Origin: Nematostella vectensis
Lineage: Eukaryota; Cnidaria; Anthozoa; Actiniaria; Edwardsiidae
Reading direction: 5' to 3'
NCBI RefSeq assembly: GCF_932526225.1
Contig: NC_064043.1
Span: 8,609,501-8,673,500 of the forward strand
Length of the DNA: 64,000 bases
In this document: positions 37,901 to 49,900 of the stretch, one piece after another
Numbering within the stretch: position 1 is the stretch's first letter
Layout: the number at the start of each line of letters is the position of its first letter
Translations under genes and position numbers: made by a program
The notes under the pieces: generated by a model
What the model saw: only the letters and a program-made list of their open reading frames with translations
Database searches by the model: none
What the model was told of the DNA's origin: nothing

Positions 37901-40900
37901 GCCACACATAGCTTACACAGGGACAAGGCCACACATAGCTCACCCAGGGACAAGGCCACACATAGCTCACCCAGGGGCAAGGCCATACATAGCTCACCCA
38001 GGGACAAGGCCATACATAGCTCACCCAGGGACAAGGCCATACATAGCTCACCCAGGGACAAGGCCATACATAGCTCACACATGGACAAGGCCACACATAG
38101 CTCACCCAGGGACAAGGCCATACATAGCTCACACATGGACAAGGCTACACATAGCTCACCCAGGGACAAGGCCATACATAGCTCACCCAGGGACAAGGCC
38201 ATACATAGCTTACACAGGGACAATGCCACACATAGCTCACCCAGGGACAAGGCCACACATAGCTCACACATGGACAAGGCCACACATAGCTCACCCAGGG
38301 ACAAGGCCATACATAGCTCACACATGGACAAGGCTACACATAGCTCACCCAGGGACAAGGCCATACATAGCTCACCCAGGGACAAGGCCATACATAGCTT
38401 ACACAGGGACAATGCCACACATAGCTCACCCAGGGACAAGGCCATACATAGCTCACACAGGGACAAGGCCATACATAGCTCACCCAGGGACAAGGCCACA
38501 CATAGATCACCCAGGGACAAGGCCACACATAGCTCACCCAGGGACAAGGCCATACATAGCTCACCCAGGGACAAGGCCACACATAGCTCACCCAGGGACA
38601 AGGCCACACATAGCTCACACAGGGGCAAGGCCATACATAGCTCACACAGGGGCAAGGCCATACATAGCTCACACAGGGGCAAGGCCACACATAGCTCACC
38701 CAGGGGCAAGGCCACACATAGCTTACACAGGGACAAGGCCATACATAGCCCACCCAGGGACAAGGCCACACATAGCTCATCCAGGGACAAGGCTACACAT
38801 AGCTCACCCAGGGACAAGGCCACACATAGCTCACACAGGGACAAGGCCACACATAGCTCACACAGGGGCAAGGCCACACATAGCTCACCCAGGGACAAGG
38901 CCACACATAGCTCACCCAGGGACAAGGCTACACATAGCTCACCCAGGGACAAGGCCACACATAGCTCACACAGGGACAAGGCCACACATAGCTCACCCAG
39001 GGACAAGGCTACACATAGCTCACCCAGGGACAAGGCTACACATAGCTCACCCAGGGACAAGGCCACACATAGCTCACCCAGGGGCAAGGCCACACATAGC
39101 TCACCCAGGGACAAGGCTACACATAGCTCACCCAGGGACAAGGCCACACATAGCTCACCCAGGGACAAGGCCACACATAGCTCATCCAGGGGCAAGGCCA
39201 CACATAGCTCACCCAGGGGCAAGGCCACACATAGCTCACCCAGGGACAAGGCCACACATAGCTTACACAGGGGCAAGGCTACACATAGCTTACACAGGGA
39301 CAAGGCTACACATAGCTCACCCAGGGACAAGGCTACACATAGCTCACCCAGGGACAAGGCCACACATAGCTCACCCAGGGGCAAGGCCACACATAGCTCA
39401 CCCAGGGACAAGGCCACACATAGCTCACCCAGGGGCAAGGCTACACATAGCTTACACAGGGACAAGGCCATACATAGCCCACCCAGGGACAAGGCCACAC
39501 ATAGCTCATCCAGGGACAAGGCTACACATAGCTCACCCAGGGACAAGGCCACACATACCTCACACAGGGACAAGGCCACACATAGCTCACACAGGGGCAA
39601 GGCCACACATAGCTCACCCAGGGACAAGGCCACACATAGCTCACCCAGGGACAAGGCTACACATAGCTCACCCAGGGACAAGGCCACACATAGCTCACAC
39701 AGGGACAAGGCCACACATAGCTCACCCAGGGACAAGGCTACACATAGCTCACCCAGGGACAAGGCTACACATAGCTCACCCAGGGACAAGGCCACACATA
39801 GCTCACCCAGGGGCAAGGCCACACATAGCTCACCCAGGGACAAGGCCACACATAGCTCACCCAGGGACAAGGCCACACATAGCTCACCCAGGGACAAGGC
39901 TACACATAGCTCACACAGGGACAAGGCCACACATAGCTCACACAGGGACAAGGCCATACATAGCTCACACAGGGGCAAGGCCACACATAGCTCACCCAGG
40001 GACAAGGCCACACATAGCTCACACAGGGGCAAGGCCACACATAGCTCACCCAGGGACAAGGCCATAAATAGCTCACACAGGGGCAAGGCCACACATAGCT
40101 CACACAGGGGCAAGGCTACACATAGCTTACACAGGGACAAGGCCACACATAGCTCACCCAGGGACAAGGCCACACATAGCTCACACAGGGGCAAGGCCAC
40201 ACATAGCTCACACAGGGACAAGGCCACACATAGCTCACCCAGGGACAAGGCCACACATAGCTCACCCAGGGACAAGGCCACACATAGCCCACCCAGGGAC
40301 AAGGCTACACATAGCTCACCCAAGGACAAGGCTACACATAGTTCACCCAGGGACAAGGCCACAGATAGCTCACACAGGGACAAGGCCACACATAGCTCAC
40401 ACAGGGGCAAGGCCACACATAGCTTACCCAGGGGCAAGGCCACACATAGCTCACCCAGGGACAAGGCCACACATAGCTCACACAGGGGCAAGGCTACACA
40501 TAGCTTACACAGGGACAAGGCCACACATAGCTCACCCAGGGACAAGGCCATAAATAGCTCACACAGGGGCAAGGCCACACATAGCTCACACAGGGGCAAG
40601 GCTACACATAGCTTACACAGGGACAAGGCCACACATAGCTCACCCAGGGACAAGGCCACACATAGCTCACCCAGGGACAAGGCCACACATAGCTCATCCA
40701 GGGGCAAGGCCACACATAGCTCACCCAGGGGCAAGGCCACACATAGCTCACCCAGGGACAAGGCCACACATAGCTCACCCAGGGACAAGGCCACACATAG
40801 CTCACCCAGGGACAAGGCCACACATAGCCCACCCAGGGACAAGGCCACACATAGCCCACCCAGGGACAAGGCTACACATAGCTTACACAGGGACAAGGCC

Positions 40901-43900
40901 ATACATAGCTCACCCAGGGGCAAGGCTACACATAGCTTACACAGGGACAAGGCCATACATAGCTCACCCAGGGACAAGGCCACACATAGCTTACACAGGG
41001 ACAATGCCACACATAGCTCACACAGGGACAAGGCCACACATAGCTCACCCAGGGACAAGGCCACACATAGCCCACCCAGGGACAAGGCTACACATAGTTC
41101 ACCCAGGGACAAGGCCACAGATAGCTCACACAGGGACAAGGCCACACATAGCTCACACAGGGGCAAGGCCACACATAGCTTACCCAGGGGCAAGGCCACA
41201 CATAGCTCACCCAGGGACAAGGCCATAAATAGCTCACACAGGGGCAAGGCTACACATAGCTCACACAGGGGCAAGGCTACACATAGCTTACACAGGGACA
41301 AGGCCACACATAGCTCACCCAGGGACAAGGCCACACATAGCTCACCCAGGGACAAGGCCACACATAGCTCATCCAGGAGCAAGGCCACACATAGCTCACC
41401 CAGGGGCAAGGCCACACATAGCTCACCCAGGGACAAGGCCACACATAGCTCACCCAGGGACAAGGCCACACATAGCTCACCCAGGGACAAGGCCACACAT
41501 AGCCCACCCAGGGACAAGGCTACACATAGCTCACCCAGGGACAAGGCCACAGATAGCTCACACAGGGACAAGGCCACACATAGCTCACACAGGGGCAAGG
41601 CCACACATAGCTCACCCAGGGACAAGGCCACACATAGCTCACACAGGGACAAGGCCATAAATAGCTCACCCAGGGACAAGGCCACACATAGCTCATCCAG
41701 GGACAAGGCCACACATAGCTCACACAGGGACAAGGCCACGCATAGCTCACCCAGGGACAAGGCCACACATAGCTCACCCAGGGACAAGGCCACACATAGC
41801 TCACACAGGGACAAGGCCACACATAGCTCACCCAGGGACAAGACCACACATAGCCCACCCAGGGACAAGGCCACACATAGCTCACCCAGGGACAAGGCCA
41901 CACATAGCTCACCCAGGGACAAGGCCACACATAGCTCACACAGGGACAAGGCCACACATAGCTCACACAGGGACAAGGCCACACATAGCTCACACAGGGA
42001 CAAGGCCACACATAGCTCACCCAGGGACAAGGCCACACATAGCCCACCCAGGGACAAGGCCACACATAGCTCACACAGGGACAAGGCCATAAATAGCTCA
42101 CCCAGGGACAAGGCCACACATAGCTCACCCAGGGACAAGGCCACACATAGCTCACCCAGGGACAAGGCCACACATAGCTCACACAGGGACAAGGCCATAA
42201 ATAGCTCACCCAGGGACAAGGCCACACATAGCTGGGCCGGTTCCTGAAAAGAGGATTAGCTTATGCCCGGATTAAGCGCTATTCTAGGCATAAATCCACT
42301 ATGCTAGGCATAGCTATTCCGGGCATAAATATCGGTTCCTGAAAGCACAAGTTATGCCGGGAATAGCTATTCCCAGCATAAATGTTTAATCCCTAGATTA
42401 GCGAGTGGAAAACCAGTTTTGGCGGGAAAATACGGCAACGCGCGCGCGTTTTTTTTCTTTTTATTTGCGGGAAACCTGTGTAAACAAACGTTGATTTCCT
42501 CGGAAAATTTCCAAAAGGCACGCTTAAAAAAACAACTAAAAATGTCACAAAATAGCACCGTGGAGGATACAAAACCAGACAAGCGAAAGCGAAAGCCAAA
42601 TTTTTCTCAAAGAGAGTTAAACGTCATCACCGAGAGCGTTGAGACCAAAAAAGACATATTGCAGTCTAAGTTTACTAACAACCTTACAAACCAAATGAAG
42701 CAGAAAGTGTGGTTGGACATCACCGCAAAGGTAAATGCCGTGGGTGTGGCTTACCGCACTGTGGAAGAGGTCAGGGTTAAATGGAAGGCGCTGTTCAGCG
42801 TGGCAAAAAAAGAATACTCCGTTGCCAAGAAGGGAAAGCGGCAGACTGGCGGGGGTCCGCCGCCGAAGGAGCCCTCCGAAATAAGCAAGCAAATAGTGGA
42901 GGTTTATGACAACACGCCGGGGTTCTCCGGGATCGAAGGAGGGTTCGAGACAGGTATTATTTGTGTTTTGAATATTATTCATATTCATGATACAGTCATG
43001 TGATTATGTCACGTTACTCTACGCGCAACGCCTGTCGGAATTTCACACAGCCATGTTTGTATAACATTACAAACGGGGGTAGAACGAAGCAAAATCTCCA
43101 AACATCACAAAGAAAATCTAATATATCGCCTGTCTCTGTAAGACACACGTCCCGAAAGATAAGTATTCCTCTGCTAATAGTTGAACACGTATTATAATCC
43201 TTAAAAGCATTAAGTGAAGTCATCTGTTTATGCAGGGATATAGGAACTTTTTGGCAAAACACAGTAACAAGTGGTTTTCTCTACTGTGAAATGAACGTTT
43301 CATTCTACCTCACCAGTTCGTCCGAACGAAAAATATTTTCCTTTTAATTTTCAGCATAACTATAATCAAATACAACAACTGATAAACATTTGGGTGTTTG
43401 TTTTATAACACTGTTGACTTATGTCAACTACTAACAATAGATATTACATAATTCTACATACCGAAGCATGACTTTTCATGCTACTCTTACATAACCTTAC
43501 ATAACGACATAACGACACACCTTCGAAAAAAAATGAAGATTAATTTCTCTTGTTCTACCAGTTTTGCTGTTGATTGTAGTGTTTAGATAAGTTAATGCCA
43601 ATCATGTAGTTTGAGCTATCCTTATATGAAGTCCCTTTTTGTATTTTGACATGAAGGCCTCAACTTCAGGCGATATTTCCAAACATATCTTATCAAAAGA
43701 CCAGTCCTTAAATTGAAATTGGTTGATAACCTAAATGAATTGATATCGATTGGATTGGAAGTTCGATAATAATTTATACTCAAACAACCCTGCATTAGTC
43801 TGTCAAATATATCGATTACATCAGGAATTTTCAAAAGATAGACTTCTAATTGTGCCACAAATCGAAAGCTTCACTTGAGAAACCCTTTCACTTGCTGTAT

Positions 43901-46900
43901 TATATGAAACATTTTCTCACCCTGATTTCGCATTTTGCAAGGAGTTTCCTAATTATATAAGCATATAGTGAAGCACTGAACTTCCCTTCTTGCACCTATA
44001 GTCTTGCCAACAAAATCTGTGATCTTCAAAATTCCAAAAACATGAAGCACTAAATATTTGACAATCCAGGCACGTAGCTAGAATTGCTGGAGGGAAACTG
44101 TGCAATGGTGATTCCTAAGAGAAATACATCTTTACACACTCTTTTTTCTACAAAGACCTTTTTTTAAGAATGCTGTGTCATATTTTGTCTGTATGGAATG
44201 TGTAGTTTATTCAAACGTCATCAATGAAGAAATCTCAATTGAAAAATCGATAAATATCAATTGACCTCCAAATTTTTTTGCTATTGATTATGATTGATTG
44301 CCGATGCATTTAATTAATTTTGTCGACTAGAATCAATTAATGTAGATTATTGGTTCTATCGATTGAACACACCGGGCATGAATTCATGATTTTCCTTGTT
44401 GCTGTTGTCTGACTTGATTTAAAGCACAACCAGTAAGGCTGGAACGCCTGAGCAGAATGTTTATTGTCTTGTGATGAATCAGAAGTGAGAATTCAACAGA
44501 CTCATACTACTATTTGTTGAAAAAAAAATGCATTCCATGCATTTCTGCTTTTCACGGTTTTACTGGTGACGCTGTAAATGCATTTCTCTCTAAATTCAAT
44601 GTGTGTGCTACTCTGATGTCTTACTTTATTACTGTAGGAGAAAATATCTACCAAGAACTGCTGGAAACATCAGAAGATGTAGTGGGTGATGAGTTCCCCA
44701 CAATTGCATTTGATGATATTGTAGAAGAGCCGACTATTGCTGTCCTTGCTGAAGCCCCTGTCCCTAAGAGTAATAAGAGAAAGAAAAGGTACACTGCAGA
44801 TGATTTACTTACCCTGCAGTGTGAAACTCTCCAACTGCAGAAAGAGTATATAATAATGAAGAAGGAGAAATTAGCTCAAGAGTTAAGGGTCTTGAAAATG
44901 TCTAATTCTCAAGACCTTTAACTCTTTAGATTTTTTTACAAGCTGTTTGGAATAGTATTCTTAGGGTTTGGGATATAGGCTCTGAGCAATGATGTCATGC
45001 TTGAGGCTATTTCGGGCAAGTTAGCCATGTTTGGATTTCAAAGAGACTCAGTGCATTGCTTTCGGCTAGTGAAAATTGTAATCTGGATTTCTTTTTTTAA
45101 GTTTTAAAATAATGTTGACGGATCTAGTCAGAATGGCATGGCAATGAAAATCAAACAAGCAAGTGTAAATATAAAGTAAAGTCTCCAAGAGAGTGAAGTC
45201 TACAAGACACTTCACAGGATGACATCTTCCATTTAAAAATAATGAATAAAAGCCTTAAAAAATACTTCAAAAACAATGACAATAATACGTAAACTGTACA
45301 GTCAACAAGAATATCTGAAGTCATTTTAAAACATATTTTTTGGCTAGCATTGAATCTATTTAGAACTCTTCGGGCTTACTTTGTGTCATGATCGGTGCAG
45401 ATAAAAGTTATCATAAATGTTCAAATCGCAGGCAAAGTCAATGCAAACGCTCAATGTATACTCTAGAATAATTTGAGAGCCAAATACCTTCATGACACAG
45501 TGAGAAATTAGGGTTTGAAGTGGTAGCAAGCTTATCTTTTACTCGAAAGCCATATTTTGCCACAAAAATGCCCACAGCACATGTTCAGTCAAAATATCTG
45601 CTCTTTGCTTGATACATGCCTTTTACACTTCCAAACAAAATCAAAAGACAGCCGCCATAGCGCACATGACGTCACATGCTCAGAGCCGTGACAACTGGAA
45701 GATTAGGGTTTAGGGAGTAGAGTCTGTACTCAAATCTAATCAAAAGATAAGGTAACCTTACAGAGTCATTCCTGGGCCAGCTGTGAATTTGCTACTGACA
45801 TTTGAACTAGGATAATTCAAACTCCCTGTTAACTCAAAGTGAGTTTGATTTTGGTTTTAGGTTAGCTCTAATCTGAGCAACATCCTAAAAGTAATTCAAA
45901 ATTCAATTGTTTGAAAATCAATGAATATTAATTTGCCATTACTCTTGGTAAAAAATCATGATCAGAACACTATGCTATTTCGACAAAGAAGTGTTGCCTT
46001 TTTTATCGATTATTGATAGCCAATTTCTTGGGATGTTTGAACCTAGTATTTTTGGACTTGCACACATTTGCAGCAGTTTTACAGTATTTAAAGTTTTGAC
46101 ACGATAGTACAGCTTACCATGGTCCCTAACTTCCAACTCCCTTACACATGCCGGCAAGAATCCTTAGTGAGTATTGCATTTGAAAATGCAATCTTTTTTC
46201 AAAGCTTTTGATGGAATTTGCAGATAGAATTTCATCTTTTATTAATAATGTATTAAGCCTAACGCCATAAATTGACTGTAAATTTACAGGTGTCGCCTAA
46301 GTTTTATCTAAATTATATTTTGTCTGTTTCTTTTTTTTTAAAAGAAAAGGAAAAATGGTCTTTTTGTTAATTTCCCTCCATTATAATTCATGTTCTTTAG
46401 AAATTTACAATCTTATAGTCTTAAATTTACAATCTTTAAAATCTTATAGTACCCAATCTTTCAGTCATATGGGTATTTTTTTTATTATAAGAAGCATTCT
46501 TTGACATACAAACTTGTAAAAGTAGTCCATCATTCTAATAAAGTATTAAATACATTAAAAAAATATTAAAAATAATTCTGGCAAATGTACTCCCTGATCC
46601 TTAGCCCATCCTCTGGTCCCTCATAGGGGGGTACCTCTGGCTGATCATCCTCAAAGACAACCCCACGGGGAGGATTATAAACATCATTTCTTATAATAGC
46701 AATGTTGTGCAAAACCGCACAAGCCCCTATTAGCAGGGTTGCCTTTGAGGGATCCACCCTGATCTCTGTATGCATGAGATGGAATCTCCGCTTAAATATG
46801 CCAAATGTCTGTTCAATCTTCACCCTTGTCTTTCCCAGTGCTTCATTGTAGGCCTCTTGTTTTGGGGTTTCAGGGTGAGGGAAAGGGGTCATTAGAAAGG

Positions 46901-49900
46901 GCTTGCATCCATACCCACTATCACCAATAAGAACACCATCTTCGACGCTCTTGTGCTCCAGCTGCAGCTTGTCGTGTATTCCACTGTCTTGAAAAATGAA
47001 AGAATCATGGGCATTCCCAGGCCATTTGGCTACAACATTGGTGAATAGCCCTAAGAGTGGAAAAAAAAAATTAAAAAATATTTATTACAAAAGATATTTT
47101 TCATTTGTTTGATGAGATGACAGAAAACAAATATTGTAAAAGATAGTTCATTTGACAGTATTCTTTGATCGTGGATAATTAATAATACAGTATAAAATAC
47201 AGTAGCTGTGATTATTTGTTTGAGAAAATTCAGTTCGTAATTTAGAAAGGGTGGACTTATTAGGGAGAATGTGGATCTGATTTACTTACAGGGGGCTGAT
47301 ATACCCCAAAAAGTTCACTAATTGGTCCCACCCCCACCCCCCACAACCACTACCCTTGTTTATTATGAATCTTTACTCACCTTTGTTGTCACAAATGGCT
47401 TGAACGTTGATTGAATGGAATCCTTTCCAATTTACGAAGTCGTTCTCGTTCCTGGGAGGTCCTTGAATGCGAACATGAGTGCCGTCGATGCAGCCTATCA
47501 CTCCAGGAAACCCTTTTTTTGCGAAAAACGCCTCTTTGATTTGTCTTTTTTCCTCGTCGCTAGGCCAAGCAATGAATTCTTCTTTGTTGGCAACAAGTGC
47601 TTTTGAAACGTCAGTAATACACCGTGATACTGTAGACTTTGGAAGTCCAAATGTGTCCCCTATAACCTCAAGAAAATTACCTGAGGCAAAGTACCGAAGA
47701 GCAACAAGAACTTGCAAGGTCGGACTCAGTGCATGGTTTCGCTTTGTGCCCCTCGCTAATTGTGGTGAAAGTAAGTCCACAATATAGCGAATAGAATCGC
47801 TATTGAAACGGAACCTCGACTTTACATTTTTATCATTATAGTAATCATCTAATTCTGTGCGGAAATGACGAAACCGACGCGGTTGAGCAGGCCTTCCTGC
47901 AAGATTACCAAACAATAACATGTCCGCCATTTTGTTTGTTGCCCGACTTTTATTCCCGGATTAGCGAGCTATACCCTCCTCGCTAGGTGGTATAAAGTTA
48001 TGCCGATTTTATGCCTAGATTAGCGCTATTCCCGCTTTCAGGAACGCGATTTAATCCTGGTTTAAATTTATGCCCAGATTAGAGCAGATTTATGCCTGGA
48101 TTAGCGCTAATCCTCTTTTCAGGAACCGGGCCCAGGAATTTACAAAAGACATATAAAAAAAATTTCTTCCCCTGAAGCAAATAAAAGAAATATCTGGTGC
48201 TTGCAAAGATTTCTAGCTAAGGTCTTAGACACCATGAAATCCATGTCTGACCATTGGATGTTGCTTTTATTGTGTGGAGAGAGTAAAACCACAAAACCTG
48301 GAGAAAAATGAAAAACTTTAAATATGAACTTGTGTCTGCAAGGGAAGCGAAACATGGAACTCAGTTGTAAAAGACAATACAGCAGCACTCAGGCCATCAA
48401 CCAGATCAGTCCAGATCATTGTATAGCCACAAATATAACCATGTTCATTCAACTATTTCACTCAATTATACTTACCAGTACAGGTATGGTTTGCATGTCT
48501 CAGCATTGGAGAGATGTGAGGTATCAAGACACACCCATGTTGAGAATGTGAAGCCATTCTGCAGCGGCCACTTGGAAATGGGTGGGAGGGTGATTGCCTT
48601 AAAAATGAGAGTAACCCACATTATATGAACTCTTGAATAACACTTCCATGTTGTCCACACAATAAGTAACATGTACTCACAGCCTCAGGTTGGCCCGTGA
48701 AGTTGAAGTAGACATCAGGGCCATGCTTCTCTAGCATCAATTTTAACACTTTAAGAACTTTGATGGCATGACGAGGCTACAGCATATGAAAACATATTGT
48801 AAAATTCCTCATTATGCCATTTTCAAACATGATGACAAGGGGAATGGGGGGTGCAAAGTGATGATGATGATGATGATGCTTTTTAATAATACTATTTACT
48901 GCTGCTGTTGTGATTAAGAAGTGATGATAATGATATATATCAAAACATAAAATTCCTACCCAGTTTTCATCAGATCCTTGTAAGGAAGCCAATAATTTCT
49001 TCAGTTCTTTAACAGTGATGCTGTAACTAGACAAAACTCCAAGCAGCTCTACAAGTTTATCTGAAATAGGTCAATAGATAATAATGTCAAACAATGGGAC
49101 AATGGGTTCAAGGGGACAGAGGATCTGGTACCCCTGAAAAGTGTCTTAGGGCTAACAGAAAACAAAACACTACCGTATTTACCCGCGTATAAGAGGCACC
49201 AGCATATAAGCCACACCCCGAATTTTGAGCTCAAAATAGTAAAAAATAGTCAAAAATTCAAATATTTTCACGCTACAGCAATTCCAGAAAGAAATTATAC
49301 CAAAAGCAAATTTGCGGTTGGTTAGTGAACAATTCAATAAAACCAAAGTGTTTCCATAATCAATTTATTCACAGTAATTATCAATATTTCATGCTATATA
49401 CATTAATTTATCTATACAGGAATTATTGTTATCTAACACACAAATATAAACAATACACCTCAATATAATGAAAAGACTGTTTAGTGTTCAAAGTAGGAAA
49501 CCTTCGAATTCCAACTCAGAGTCTGACGCAAAGAGTGCACACATAAATGAGTTGTCCAAACCCGCATCACTGGACTCAACATCACTCTTCTTGTAAGTAA
49601 TCTCGTCCTCGGTGACATCAAGCTTGTTGGAGATTTCACACTTGGGAAATGACCTCACTATTTCCGTTTTCCTCGGCAAAGGCAATCATTCTCAGCTTTT
49701 TGCTCACAGTGTAGCTTTGACATTAGTGTGGCTTTTACGCGGGTAAATATGGTAATATGATTTTAAATGTAAAGAATGTACTAAAGTGCAGGGCATATTT
49801 AGCTTTAGGGGTGAAGCATAGAGCATACCATAAAAAGCTGTCTATGGCACCTTGTCCATGATTGCAAATTTTGATTAAGTAACAGTTTAAAGCAATCCAT

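Larger units (their letters stand above)
42238..48128. mobile_element. Autonomous PIF/Harbinger DNA transposon
   Basis: The ends are a 23-bp perfect inverted repeat beginning CGGTTCCTGAAAAGAGG, flanked on both sides by GGC, a 3-bp target duplication as expected for Harbinger. Subterminal copies of GGATTAGCG and TTATGCC motifs occur at both ends. Inside are two convergent two-exon genes: a Myb/SANT-like DNA-binding protein (plus strand) and a HARBI1-like DDE transposase (minus strand), both uninterrupted. It sits in intron 6 of the NBEA-family gene. Removing it rejoins CACATAGCTG with GGCCCAGG, a diverged unit of the neighbouring 27-bp minisatellite, so it landed in the last unit of that array. 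Confidence 0.88.

Noticed and set aside
37494-42247. ORFs of 857, 1523 and 1572 codons on both strands
   Set aside because: Produced by a 27-bp repeat whose length is a multiple of three and whose unit lacks stops. The interval is inside an NBEA-family intron and no homology exists.
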